A stretch of 64,000 nucleotides of DNA from Spirosoma validum (GTDB taxonomy: Bacteria > Bacteroidota > Bacteroidia > Cytophagales > Spirosomataceae): NCBI RefSeq assembly GCF_014699035.1, contig NZ_JACXAA010000006.1, positions 248,001 through 312,000 of the forward strand, given 5' to 3'. Position 1 is the first letter of the stretch, and each line of letters opens with the position of its first letter. Shown here one piece after another: positions 17,876-26,482 of this stretch. The position numbers were made by a program, and so were the translations under genes. The notes under the pieces were generated by a model that worked only from the letters and a program-made list of their open reading frames with translations, did no database searches and was not told where the DNA came from.

Positions 17876-18672
17876 AGAATAAAGCCGAAAATAAATTGTG
17901 GATAGAAAAGATTTCGGTCAAACGTATCATAGAGTGACCAGAGTTGCCAGTTGAAATTTGAGTAGGCCGCTCGAAAACCAACCGAAACATGCTGTTGCTT
18001 ATAAAACGGTTGCTCCAGCATAAACGTAAAAGCTACCCCATTCACCCGTCGACGATCATACGTAACGGCCAGGTTCCCCACCTGTGACCGATAATACAAA
18101 TCCATAATTGCTTCCGACTTAACCGTCAGTTGAACATCTCTGGTGAATCGATAGCCTACCGACACAGATGGAAAGGCCTGTACACCATAGGCTTGGCTAT
18201 TGAATACATCTTTGATCGCTAGGGCGCCAAACCAACCCGTTATATCAATGCCGGGCGCAATAAAAAGCCGATCGGTAAGCTGACTCGACCAACGTAAGCC
18301 AGCGCCTACATTACTCTGCACAATCTGCGTTTGTATACGTCCAATGGCATAAAGACGTTTCGTTAAACCACGCTGAATGTTAAAATCAATAGCCGGTACG
18401 CTCACGCGAATCTCCTCAGTCAGTTCAGGCGGAGTAGTGGTAAACACCAGTCCAATGGATTTACGGGTTTTGCCAGGAAGCGGAGCCTGCGGGAAGTAAA
18501 TAGCTGGCTGTCGCGCATCAGGCTGAACGTAGCGGGGATGCTCTGGCGCAAAGACGCGCTTTGGTCTGGGCAGATGGCTGTACCTAGTTCGTTGACGCTG
18601 CGCGTCAGCTGACAGACTGATCAGCAATAAGCACACTACCCACGTATACAGCCGTATATATTGAGAATACAT
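17872..18672 (-). CDS. Exported protein of unknown function, probable outer-membrane barrel
   Basis: A 266-residue protein with a signal peptide (about 1-24, ending LSADA). ATG 18672 is preferred over the GTG one codon upstream. The mature part has many Tyr/Arg-rich alternating strands (GVQAFPSVSVGYRF, VSVGFRAAYSNF) and ends in FIFGFIL, typical of an outer-membrane beta-barrel. It is the first gene of a three-gene operon with the GDPD lipoprotein and a second barrel-like protein. Function unknown. Confidence 0.7.
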   Translation of the reverse strand: MYSQYIRLYTWVVCLLLISLSADAQRQRTRYSHLPRPKRVFAPEHPRYVQPDARQPAIYFPQAPLPGKTRKSIGLVFTTTPPELTEEIRVSVPAIDFNIQRGLTKRLYAIGRIQTQIVQSNVGAGLRWSSQLTDRLFIAPGIDITGWFGALAIKDVFNSQAYGVQAFPSVSVGYRFTRDVQLTVKSEAIMDLYYRSQVGNLAVTYDRRRVNGVAFTFMLEQPFYKQQHVSVGFRAAYSNFNWQLWSLYDTFDRNLFYPQFIFGFIL

Positions 18673-18753
18673 CACTCACAAATTAGGAAACAATTGTCAA
18701 GTGAAGTAAACTCTTACAAAAGGGCTTATGTTATCACAGATTTGTGAAACGAA

Positions 18754-18780
18754 AAAAGCCACTGAATTTCAGTGGCTTTT
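18754..18780 (-). terminator. Terminator of the initiator tRNA
   Basis: AAAAGCCACTGA (18754-18765) pairs with TCAGTGGCTTTT (18769-18780). Read on the minus strand it starts 7 nt after the tRNA end and closes with T-rich sequence, as expected of an intrinsic terminator. Confidence 0.8.
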
Positions 18781-18786
18781 ACTTAG

Positions 18787-18859
<73 letters not shown>

Positions 18860-18871
18860 GTGTTGGGATTG

Positions 18872-18901
18872 CAAAAGTACGACGACTTTCTGGAAATACA
18901 A
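18872..18901 (-). promoter_or_regulatory. Promoter of the initiator tRNA
   Basis: On the minus strand TTG (18901-18899), 19 nt, TACTTTTG (18879-18872): an exact Bacteroidota sigma-A match. Transcription would start near 18865, only a few bases before the tRNA 5' end. Confidence 0.8.
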
Positions 18902-19005
18902 CTATCTTTGTTAAAAAAAAGTTTATACTCTCTCGGAAACGTTTTTCTGAAATAGAGAGTTGTCTACCAAAGCTACTGGTAATCAGCCAGTGGGATCACC
19001 TCAGC

Positions 19006-19926
19006 ATGAATACGGAAATTATCCAGAATTTTCCGGCCGATCATAAGGCCGGCTTCGTTAGTATCGTCGGTAAGCCCAATGTCGGTAAGTCAACGCTGAT
19101 GAATCAACTCGTTGGTGAGCGTCTATCGATCATCACCTCGAAGGCACAGACCACCCGCCACCGCATTATGGGTATCCTGAATGGAACGCATAATGGCCAG
19201 GAATTCCAGCTTGTTTATTCCGACACTCCCGGCATCATCAAACCTCAGTATAAGCTTCAGGAGTCAATGATGAGCTTTGTGCGCGGGTCAATTGAGGATG
19301 CCGACGTAGTACTGTTCGTAACTGATATTTTCGAGCAGCACGATGAAAACGACGTAATTGAAAGGCTGCAAAAATCGGAAGTACCTGTTCTGCTGCTGAT
19401 TAACAAGATCGATCAGGCTACGCAGGCCCAGGTTAATGAGAAGATTGTCTACTGGCATGAGCGTTTTAACGCTCAGGAAATCATTCCAATATCAGCGCTG
19501 AATAACTTCAATACCGATAAGGTATTTGATGGTATCATCAGCCGCTTGCCGCAACACCCACCTTATTTCCCGAAAGATGAACTGACGGATAGGCCTGAGC
19601 GCTTTTTCGCATCGGAGATTATTCGGGAGAAAATTTTCCTGAACTACAAAAAAGAAGTCCCCTACAGCAGCGAAGTTGTTGTAACGGGCTTTAAGGAAAA
19701 AGAAGATATCATTGTTATTCAGGCTGAAATTCTGGTTGAACGGGCTACCCAACGGGCTATTTTGCTGGGTGAAGGTGGTAAGATGATCAAGAAAACGGGC
19801 ATTATGGCTCGCGAAGAACTCGAACGTTTCTTCGGTAAAAAAGTATTTTTAGAACAATTCGTCAAAGTAGAACCTGACTGGCGTCAAAAAGAGCGAATGC
19901 TCAAGCGGTTAGGGTATGATGAATAA
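19006..19926 (+). CDS. era: GTPase Era
   Basis: A 306-residue protein with an N-terminal GTPase domain: P-loop IVGKPNVGKSTLMNQL near 20-35, effector SKAQTTRH near 45-52, G3 SDTPGI near 72 and G4 LINKIDQ near 125. The C-terminal KH RNA-binding domain contains ILLGEGGKMIKKTG. Era binds the 3' end of 16S rRNA and acts in 30S assembly. The frame is open back to 18817, but that extension would run through the divergent tRNA gene, so ATG 19006 is the start. A lone -7-like TATCTTTG is seen at 18903-18910 without a matching TTG. The der gene follows 93 bp downstream. Confidence 0.95.
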   Translation: MNTEIIQNFPADHKAGFVSIVGKPNVGKSTLMNQLVGERLSIITSKAQTTRHRIMGILNGTHNGQEFQLVYSDTPGIIKPQYKLQESMMSFVRGSIEDADVVLFVTDIFEQHDENDVIERLQKSEVPVLLLINKIDQATQAQVNEKIVYWHERFNAQEIIPISALNNFNTDKVFDGIISRLPQHPPYFPKDELTDRPERFFASEIIREKIFLNYKKEVPYSSEVVVTGFKEKEDIIVIQAEILVERATQRAILLGEGGKMIKKTGIMAREELERFFGKKVFLEQFVKVEPDWRQKERMLKRLGYDE

Positions 19927-20019
19927 AAGGAGTTAGAGGATGAAAGGAAAAAATAGGAAGGATCTGACTCCTACTCTCTTTTCCCTTTCTTCTTCTCCTC
20001 CCTTTTCTCCTTTATAATC

Positions 20020-21327
20020 ATGGCAAATATTGTTGCAATCGTTGGCCGCCCAAACGTGGGTAAGTCTACGCTGTTTAATCGCCTGACGGAACAACGGCAG
20101 GCCATTATGGATAACCAAAGTGGTGTTACGCGCGACCGGCATTACGGCACGGCTGAGTGGAACAACAATTATTTTACCGTCATCGATACGGGTGGCTATG
20201 TTGTTGGCTCCGAAGACGTTTTCGAGGAATCAATTCGGGAACAAGTCGAAATTGCTATTCAGGAATCGACCGTGCTTTTATTTGTGGTTGATACACAAAC
20301 AGGCATTACAGGCTTAGATGAAGATTTTGCACACGTATTACGCCGGTCTAAGAAACCAGTATACGTAGTAGCTAATAAAGCAGAAACAGCAGAACGATCA
20401 CACGCTGCGGCTGAATTCTATGCGCTGGGCTTGGGTGATCCTTACCCAATTTCGTCACAAACGGGCACGGGTACCGGCGATTTATTAGACGAGATCGTTA
20501 CGCATTTTCCAAATACAGGTATTGAAAATCCAGATGCGGGTATTCCACGCATTGCTATTCTGGGTCGGCCTAATGTAGGCAAGTCGTCGTTTCTAAACGT
20601 ACTGACGGGCCAGGACCGTAGTATTGTGACCGACATTGCCGGAACGACCCGCGACGCTATTGACACGCGTTACAAAGCCTACGGCAAAGATTTTATTCTG
20701 ACGGACACGGCCGGAATCCGACGCAAAGCCCGTATTCAGGACAACATCGAATTTTATTCGACGCTACGTTCAATCAAGGCGATGGAAGAGTCGGACGTGT
20801 GCATCATCCTGCTCGATGCTACGCGGGGACTCGAATCGCAGGACATGACTATTATCGGCCAGGCTGTAAAAGCGAAGAAAGGTGTTGTGATTATGGTCAA
20901 TAAGTGGGATGCTGTTGAGAAAGACCACCGAACCGCCGACGTATTGCGGAAGGAGATGATCCAACGGCTGATGCCTATCGATTACCTACCAATCATTTTC
21001 GCGTCAGTTCATGAAAAACAGCGAATTTTTCAGGTGATGGAGAAGGCGATGGAAGTCTACGAGAACAAGAACAAGAAGGTTGCCACGTCAAAACTGAATG
21101 AGGCTATGCAACCTGAAATCGAAAAATATCCGCCACCAGCCATCAAAGGAAAGCATATCAAAATTAAGTATATGCTTCAGGTGCCAACGCCTTCGCCAAC
21201 GTTCGTGTTTTTCTGTAATCTACCGCAGTATGTCCAGGAAGCGTATCAGCGTTTTTTGGAGAATCGACTTCGAGACCATTTCGATTTTACGGGTGTGCCG
21301 CTCACGCTGTTCTTCCGGCAGAAATAA
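20020..21327 (+). CDS. der: Ribosome-associated GTPase Der (EngA)
   Basis: The 435-residue protein has the diagnostic tandem GTPase domains. The first P-loop VGRPNVGKSTLFNRL lies at 7-21 with DTGG near 56. The second, LGRPNVGKSSFLNVL, is near 181-195 with DTAGIRRKA near 234 and VNKWD near 294. A C-terminal KH-like domain follows. Der acts in 50S subunit biogenesis. The 93-bp gap from era holds a purine-rich then pyrimidine-rich run (about 19927-20016) with no clear hairpin, so the two ribosome-assembly GTPases may be co-transcribed. A hairpin with T-run ends the unit. Confidence 0.96.
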   Translation: MANIVAIVGRPNVGKSTLFNRLTEQRQAIMDNQSGVTRDRHYGTAEWNNNYFTVIDTGGYVVGSEDVFEESIREQVEIAIQESTVLLFVVDTQTGITGLDEDFAHVLRRSKKPVYVVANKAETAERSHAAAEFYALGLGDPYPISSQTGTGTGDLLDEIVTHFPNTGIENPDAGIPRIAILGRPNVGKSSFLNVLTGQDRSIVTDIAGTTRDAIDTRYKAYGKDFILTDTAGIRRKARIQDNIEFYSTLRSIKAMEESDVCIILLDATRGLESQDMTIIGQAVKAKKGVVIMVNKWDAVEKDHRTADVLRKEMIQRLMPIDYLPIIFASVHEKQRIFQVMEKAMEVYENKNKKVATSKLNEAMQPEIEKYPPPAIKGKHIKIKYMLQVPTPSPTFVFFCNLPQYVQEAYQRFLENRLRDHFDFTGVPLTLFFRQK

Positions 21328-21350
21328 ACATAGCGAATTAAAAAACAGGA

Positions 21351-21393
21351 ATAGCCAGAACCAGTCAGGATTGACCGGTTCTGGCTATTTTTT
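21351..21393 (+). terminator. Intrinsic terminator after der
   Basis: ATAGCCAGAACC (21351-21362) pairs with GGTTCTGGCTAT (21377-21388). The inner bases continue the stem with one wobble pair, and TTTTTT follows the stem (21388-21393). Confidence 0.85.
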
Positions 21394-21511
21394 GCTCCTT
21401 TTCTACTGAAAAACCCCTGCGCCGGTTGTGTTTGTTTTGTGGTTAACGCTGACCAAGCCACTACGTATTTTAGGTAGGTTAGCTCTTCATTCTTGCATTG
21501 TCATCACTGAT

Positions 21512-22321
21512 TCAATACGTACGAACAAGTTGCTCTGTCGCTAATTCTATCAAGCGATTGTGCCCTGTTTTCAAAACCGTTAATTCATAGTTCCGGAGCT
21601 TCTTCGTTAACGGCAGGATGTATGCTCCTGGCACAAGTCGGTCAAAAGCACCGGTAAAAAAATAAACACGTACTTCGTTAGTAGTCAACCGTTTGCCGAC
21701 TAGATCTAAATTGGGTTGGACACGTCGAAACTGTGTCCAGCTTTTATATACCTGCTCTCGCTGGTCGAATGTGCTGAGCGAAATTTCGACGAATCGCATA
21801 ACCGTTCGGTTGAGTAGGCCAACCTGCGTTAAGATATGTCCCAACCCATGTAGAAGCGGTAGGTGGCGCAGTACGTATCGAAACAGCCTACGACCCAGCT
21901 TAGAGCCGGTTGCCAATTCATACCAAAAACTACGCGTAATCCCATCTGGAGCAATTAAGATTAGCTGATCAATTCGGTCGGAGAAATTATCAGCAGTTGT
22001 CAGAGCAAACCGGCCGCCCAAACTAAAACCCATCAGCGAGAACCGATCGATACATTGTTCAAGCAAAAAGGCCTGAATTATTCGATACCAATCCTTTTTA
22101 GCCAACAACTGGCTGCCTACGTATCGACTATGGCCATGAAAAAATAAATCTATAGCAAAAACGGTAAACCGATCTCCCAAGTGCTTTTCTATTGGTAAAT
22201 ATACTTGGCTGGTTTGCCCAAATCCGTGAAAGGCCAGTAGCGTAGCCGGACCATGTCCGACTTTTCGGTAGGCTACAGAATGGCCTTCAAACGGAAATAG
22301 CTGAACGTCAGGTAGGGGCAT
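21512..22321 (-). CDS. Alpha/beta hydrolase
   Basis: The 269-residue protein has the oxyanion-side motif LLAFHGFGQTSQVY near 28-41, the nucleophile elbow SLMGFSLGGRFALT near 95-108 (GFSLG, Ser nucleophile), the acid-region TGAFDRLVPGAY near 220 and His in TGHNRL near 252. There is no signal peptide. The substrate is unknown. It is divergent from the MaoC hydratase gene with only 30 bp between start codons, which leaves little room for two separate promoters and hints at shared control or short leaders. Confidence 0.85.
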   Translation of the reverse strand: MPLPDVQLFPFEGHSVAYRKVGHGPATLLAFHGFGQTSQVYLPIEKHLGDRFTVFAIDLFFHGHSRYVGSQLLAKKDWYRIIQAFLLEQCIDRFSLMGFSLGGRFALTTADNFSDRIDQLILIAPDGITRSFWYELATGSKLGRRLFRYVLRHLPLLHGLGHILTQVGLLNRTVMRFVEISLSTFDQREQVYKSWTQFRRVQPNLDLVGKRLTTNEVRVYFFTGAFDRLVPGAYILPLTKKLRNYELTVLKTGHNRLIELATEQLVRTY

Positions 22322-22351
22322 ATCAGCAAAATTGCATAAACCCAGACAACG

Positions 22352-22810
22352 ATGCTAACCTTTGGAAATTTAAACGAGTTTGCCGCTCATACCGGGCAAT
22401 CACTCGGCGAAACAGACTATGTTTTTATTACCCAGGAAATGGTCGATCTTTTTGCACAAGCTACCGGGGATCATCAATGGATTCATACGGATTCCGAACG
22501 AGCTGCTCTTGAATCACCCTATAAAACGACTATTGCGCATGGTTTTTTAACCCTCTCACTGGCGCCTAAATTCATGGCTGAACTCTATCGGGTTGAGTCA
22601 GTAACGATGGGTATCAATTACGGAGCAAATAAAATCCGCTTCACAAATGCGGTTCCTGTCGGAAGTAATTTGCGAATGAGAGCGTGGTTGCGGCAGGCAG
22701 ACTTACAGGGAAAGGCACTTAGAGTTACCATCGAATGCGTTTTTGACATAGAAGGCGAAGATAAACCTGCCTGTGTAGCCGAATTGATTACGTTGCTAAC
22801 TGAGTCCTGA
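22352..22810 (+). CDS. MaoC-family (R)-enoyl-CoA hydratase
   Basis: A 152-residue single hot-dog domain. The family signature is visible: FAQATGDHQWIHTDSERA near 33-50 (catalytic Asp-His pair) and the TIAHGFLTLSL block near 60-70. It hydrates trans-2-enoyl-CoA to (R)-3-hydroxyacyl-CoA, linking beta-oxidation intermediates to other uses. An acyl-CoA dehydrogenase, which makes enoyl-CoA, follows 92 bp downstream on the same strand, so the two may act in sequence. Confidence 0.9.
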   Translation: MLTFGNLNEFAAHTGQSLGETDYVFITQEMVDLFAQATGDHQWIHTDSERAALESPYKTTIAHGFLTLSLAPKFMAELYRVESVTMGINYGANKIRFTNAVPVGSNLRMRAWLRQADLQGKALRVTIECVFDIEGEDKPACVAELITLLTES

Positions 22811-22901
22811 TGTAAATTAGAAGAACAGTATGCATGCATACTATTGTCTCGTTTTTTCTTATTTTTACCGAACTCATTGTAGATAATAAGACAGGATTTA
22901 C

Positions 22902-24071
22902 ATGGCAACGCAAACGCTGGAGTTACAGGGACTGAATTTTAATTTGTCGGAAGAGCATCTGGCTGTACAGGAAGCCGCTCGTAGTTTTGCCCAGAATGAA
23001 CTCCTTCCGGGTATTGTCGAGCGTGACAACGAAGCTCGATTCCCAGCCGAGCAAGTCAAACGGATGGGCGAATTGGGGTTTATGGGCATGATGGTCTCGC
23101 CAGAATACGGTGGTGGCGGTATGGATGCTGTGTCTTACGTGCTGGCGATGGAGGAGATTTCCAAAATTGATGCATCAGCCTCGGTTGTCATGTCGGTGAA
23201 CAACTCATTAGTTTGCTATGGGCTGGAAGCTTACGGTACGGAGGAGCAAAAACAGAAGTATTTGACGAAACTGGCTTCTGGGCAAGTTATTGGCGCATTT
23301 TGTCTTTCAGAACCAGAAGCGGGCTCCGACGCTACGTCACAAGCCACGACCGCTGAAGACGAAGGTGATTATTATTTGCTAAATGGAACCAAGAACTGGA
23401 TTACCAACGGCAATTCGTCCAGCGTGTGCCTGGTGATTGCACAAACGGATCGAGAGAAAAAACACCGGGGCATCAACTGCCTTATTGTTGAGAAAGGAAC
23501 ACCTGGGTTTGTGGTTGGGAAAAAAGAAGATAAAATGGGTATTCGGGCTTCAGATACTCATTCATTACTTTTTACAGATGTAAAAGTGCCTAAGGAAAAC
23601 CGCGTTGGTGAAGATGGTTTCGGCTTTAAATTCGCGATGTCGACGCTCAATGGTGGCCGAATAGGCATTGCTGCCCAGGCGTTAGGCATTGCCGCTGGCG
23701 CGTATGAACTGGCTCTAAAGTATAGCCAGGAACGGAAAGCGTTCGGAAAGCAGATCTTTGACCATCAGGCGATTCAGTTCAAATTGGCCGAAATGGCAAC
23801 TAAGATTGAAGCGGCTCGTCTGCTTGTTTATAAAGCGGCCAGGCTGAAAGATGAGCATAAAGACTATGTACAGGCGGCTGCGATGGCTAAATTGTTTGCC
23901 TCTGAAGTGGCGATGTGGACTACTACCGAAGCCGTACAAATTCATGGCGGATACGGTTATGTAAAAGAATTCCACGTGGAGCGGCTGATGCGTGACGCAA
24001 AAATTACTCAGATTTATGAGGGTACATCGGAAATCCAAAAATTAGTTATTGCCCGCGAGCTCGTTCGCTAA
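22902..24071 (+). CDS. Acyl-CoA dehydrogenase (short-chain / butyryl-CoA type)
   Basis: The 389-residue protein has the standard three-domain FAD acyl-CoA dehydrogenase layout. Landmarks are GAFCLSEPEAGSDATSQAT near 129-147 (FAD/substrate signature 1), WITNG near 164, STLNGGRIGIAAQALGIA near 246-263, and the C-terminal signature QIHGGYGYVKEFHVERLMRD. The catalytic Glu sits in IYEGTSEIQ, as in short-chain enzymes. It oxidises acyl-CoA to trans-2-enoyl-CoA and passes electrons to ETF. The start ATG 22902 matches the usual N-terminus. An intrinsic terminator follows. Confidence 0.93.
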   Translation: MATQTLELQGLNFNLSEEHLAVQEAARSFAQNELLPGIVERDNEARFPAEQVKRMGELGFMGMMVSPEYGGGGMDAVSYVLAMEEISKIDASASVVMSVNNSLVCYGLEAYGTEEQKQKYLTKLASGQVIGAFCLSEPEAGSDATSQATTAEDEGDYYLLNGTKNWITNGNSSSVCLVIAQTDREKKHRGINCLIVEKGTPGFVVGKKEDKMGIRASDTHSLLFTDVKVPKENRVGEDGFGFKFAMSTLNGGRIGIAAQALGIAAGAYELALKYSQERKAFGKQIFDHQAIQFKLAEMATKIEAARLLVYKAARLKDEHKDYVQAAAMAKLFASEVAMWTTTEAVQIHGGYGYVKEFHVERLMRDAKITQIYEGTSEIQKLVIARELVR

Positions 24072-24106
24072 GAATTTTCTTGGTAAAATAGAATTTTTCA
24101 AAAGAG

Positions 24107-24145
24107 ATAGTGCGTGTTCAATCTGAAAACGCACTATTTTTTTTA
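24107..24145 (+). terminator. Intrinsic terminator after the acyl-CoA dehydrogenase
   Basis: ATAGTGCGT (24107-24115) pairs with ACGCACTAT (24129-24137) and is followed by a run of eight T. Confidence 0.88.
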
Positions 24146-24149
24146 TATT

Positions 24150-24179
24150 TTGGAAACATTTATACTTTTATTAGTTTTG
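24150..24179 (+). promoter_or_regulatory. Promoter of the AraC-family gene
   Basis: TTG (24150-24152), 19 nt, TAGTTTTG (24172-24179): a consensus Bacteroidota promoter. A second TAGTTTTG occurs 17 bp downstream (24189-24196), so there may be an alternative start. It directly follows the preceding terminator. Confidence 0.7.
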
Positions 24180-24245
24180 TACAAATTATTAGTTTTGTGC
24201 AACTTTGCATGTAGGCACAGATTTTAGCGTTACACCCTTTCAGCT

Positions 24246-25172
24246 ATGGAAGATTATAATAAAATTATCGAATCATTGGGCGTTAAGTTCATTAAAGCCC
24301 GTAATATTCGGATTTTACAGCCGATCACCATCAAGAATTTCTATGATGTTGAGAATACCCTGCTGATTTTGTATAACGGTGAGGTATCTATCGGTGATGA
24401 AAAGATAAAAGTAGACGTGGGGGATATGCTGTTTATACCAGGAGGTAAGCATGTTACCGTTACGTATGGCGATCCATCGAATCCTAAGACTGTCTCAAAC
24501 GAGGAGTTCATGACCCATCGCGAGTCGTACTGGGAAGGCAATCATGACCCTAAACTCATTGGGCATCTTCCTAATTCGTTCGGATATGTGTCATTCGAAG
24601 CTAAAGTGTTTGACTCGGTCAACTTCTTCAATTCGTTAGATGTGCCTCCCTTTATTATCAAACGGGAAGAGCATCTGGCCACAACGATTGACCAGATATT
24701 AGCTGAAGATATGACGGATCTGGCCGGAAAAGGGCGGATCATTAAAATCAAGACGGAAGAGATTGTCATTGAGGTAGTTCGATACATCCTTAAGAATCAC
24801 TTGTTTGTCGAACAGTTAGTCACGAATAGTACTTACTTCAAAGATCCCCGCCTGATCGACATTTTTGCTTATATCAAGGAAAATCTCGGGGGTGATCTGT
24901 CGAACAAAGTGCTGGCCAACGTAGCGAACGTCTCGGAAGACTATGTTGGGCAATACTTCAAAATGCTGACGGGCATTAACCCGCAGGATTATATCGAATA
25001 TCAGCGGATGGAAGCAGCGGTGGGCTTACTACGTACCAGTAAGAAAAGTATCCGTGCTATCGGTTCAGAGGTAGGTTATAAAGACACAGCTTACTTCTGC
25101 CGTCGATTTAAGATGATGTTCGGCATTCCGGCGGGTAAAATGCGTCGTCGTGAGTCGTTAATGAACGTGTAG
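24246..25172 (+). CDS. AraC-family transcriptional regulator
   Basis: The 308-residue protein has an N-terminal cupin-like sensor (about 15-90, with VGDMLFIPGGKHVTVTYG), a helical linker and a C-terminal double helix-turn-helix from about residue 205. The HTH blocks read LANVANVSEDYVGQYFK and IRAIGSEVGYKDTAYFCRRF, the second being the AraC signature, followed by FGIPAGKMRR. The ligand is unknown. It is transcribed alone: a promoter lies at 24150-24179 and a strong hairpin follows the stop. No neighbouring target gene is evident. Confidence 0.9.
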   Translation: MEDYNKIIESLGVKFIKARNIRILQPITIKNFYDVENTLLILYNGEVSIGDEKIKVDVGDMLFIPGGKHVTVTYGDPSNPKTVSNEEFMTHRESYWEGNHDPKLIGHLPNSFGYVSFEAKVFDSVNFFNSLDVPPFIIKREEHLATTIDQILAEDMTDLAGKGRIIKIKTEEIVIEVVRYILKNHLFVEQLVTNSTYFKDPRLIDIFAYIKENLGGDLSNKVLANVANVSEDYVGQYFKMLTGINPQDYIEYQRMEAAVGLLRTSKKSIRAIGSEVGYKDTAYFCRRFKMMFGIPAGKMRRRESLMNV

Positions 25173-25184
25173 ACAAAGGAGACG

Positions 25185-25251
25185 AAAGGAAAAGAAAAAA
25201 GGAGGAAGGATTCATCACTGAAATTACCTTCCTCCTTTTTTCTTTTCCTTT
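25185..25251. terminator. Bidirectional terminator, 25-bp perfect arms
   Basis: A purine-rich arm (25185-25209) is exactly complementary to a pyrimidine-rich arm (25227-25251), with a 17-nt loop. It lies between the convergent AraC (+) and TonB-domain (-) genes, and the T-rich right arm suits the + direction. Confidence 0.82.
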
Positions 25252-25264
25252 CCTGTCTTGTTAC

Positions 25265-25705
25265 TTACTGCAGGTTAACCTCAATGGGTAGCGTGTAAAA
25301 TACAGCTACAGGCTTCCCTCCCACTTCACCAGGTTGCCAGCGGGGCATTTTTTCTACGGCTGTAATAATCGACGTCAGATAGCCCTGCATTCTTTTTTGG
25401 GCTTTTTTGTCTAGTGGTTTTGTCGTTATTCGAACATCATGCACAAAGCCCAGATTATCGACAATGAATTTAGCCGAGATAGGGCCTGTATTGAAATTCT
25501 TTCGAAGAAGTGCATTAGGAATACGTATATTCTCAGCTAAATACAGACTTAGCGCAGTCGGTCCACCCGGATATTCAGGCTGCCGTTCAGCTATAGTATA
25601 GACTTTTTCATTAAGAGATTGGGCAAAAACACTCGAGCAGGAAAACAGACTACTTAAGGATGCTATAGCTCCCAGGCAAAGCAAGACCAGGACAAAACGT
25701 TTCAT
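25265..25705 (-). CDS. Exported TonB C-terminal-domain protein
   Basis: The 146-residue protein has a signal sequence (about 1-28, with FSCSSVFAQ; the Cys may or may not be lipidated). It then has a TonB-like C-terminal domain: AERQPEYPGGPTALSLYLAE, RKNFNTGPISAKFIVDNLG and a final MPRWQPGEVGGKPVAVFYTL. There is no inner-membrane anchor plus proline linker, so it is not a full energy transducer. Small stand-alone proteins of this kind are common in Cytophagales. It starts 3 bp after the GGGPS stop, so it is probably the last gene of that operon. Confidence 0.82.
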   Translation of the reverse strand: MKRFVLVLLCLGAIASLSSLFSCSSVFAQSLNEKVYTIAERQPEYPGGPTALSLYLAENIRIPNALLRKNFNTGPISAKFIVDNLGFVHDVRITTKPLDKKAQKRMQGYLTSIITAVEKMPRWQPGEVGGKPVAVFYTLPIEVNLQ

Positions 25706-25708
25706 AAC

Positions 25709-26482
25709 TTAGGCTTGAACAACAGATTGATTAAATTCCCGAATCACCGCCGACAGTTGTGGTAACAGATCGGGATCCTGCTCAATACCATTTCCGACTA
25801 CAATCATATCGGCTCCTGCTTTTAAAGCTTCATAGGCTTTTTCACCAGAATTAATGCCTCCACCAACAATGAGAGGTAAATCGATGACAGCACGTACGGC
25901 ATTAATCATGGCGGGTGTTACAGGCCAGCGTGCGCCACTGCCAGCGTCCAGATAAATTAGTTTTAGCCCAAGCATTTCTCCAGCCATTGCTGTGCACGCA
26001 GCTACTCCGGGTTTATCATGTGGGAGAGGCATTGTACCGCTTATGTAGGAAACAGTTGTTTGTGTTCCACTATCAACAAGCATATAGCCAGTCGGTAGGA
26101 TTTCTAATCCGCTTTTTTTCAGTAGAGGTGCAGCAATAACGTGTTGCCCGATAAGAAATTCTGGATTACGCCCTGAAATAAGCGAGAGAAACAAAATGGC
26201 ATCCGCCGAAGCGTCAATATGAAGCGGGTTACCAGGAAACAGTACAATCGGTACGTTGGAATGTTCACGAATTGTAGCAATGACTTCTTTGTGAATATAG
26301 TCAGTAACCAGACTACCGCCTACCAGAAAGAAATCAACGGGGAATTCGTTTGTGCGAAGCAGAAGATCAGAAAGCGCGTTCTGCTCGATCTTATCCGGAT
26401 CGAGCAGAATAGCAAGTGCCTTCCGGCCAGAAAGCCTATAATTACGAAGTATAGTCAACAGGCTTTGTGGAAGCCTGTTCAT
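25709..26482 (-). CDS. Geranylgeranylglyceryl / heptaprenylglyceryl phosphate synthase (PcrB/GGGPS family)
   Basis: The protein has 257 residues from ATG 26482; the frame also allows an ATG at 26518. The TIM-barrel signatures are clear: AILLDPDKIEQ, VGGSLVTDY, FPGNPLHI, ILFLSLISGRNPEFLIGQHV, YLDAGSGA and the phosphate-binding LIVGGGINSGEKA with ADMIVVGNGIE. The family joins a polyprenyl diphosphate to sn-glycerol-1-phosphate by an ether bond. Bacteroidota carry it, but the final product in this phylum is poorly defined. The start overlaps the end of the upstream gene by 41 bp in another frame, so the genes are likely coupled. Confidence 0.9.
   Translation of the reverse strand: MNRLPQSLLTILRNYRLSGRKALAILLDPDKIEQNALSDLLLRTNEFPVDFFLVGGSLVTDYIHKEVIATIREHSNVPIVLFPGNPLHIDASADAILFLSLISGRNPEFLIGQHVIAAPLLKKSGLEILPTGYMLVDSGTQTTVSYISGTMPLPHDKPGVAACTAMAGEMLGLKLIYLDAGSGARWPVTPAMINAVRAVIDLPLIVGGGINSGEKAYEALKAGADMIVVGNGIEQDPDLLPQLSAVIREFNQSVVQA

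Noticed and set aside
19927..20016. A purine-rich then pyrimidine-rich tract between era and der, considered as terminator
   Set aside because: The arms do not pair well enough for a stem; it may be only compositional.
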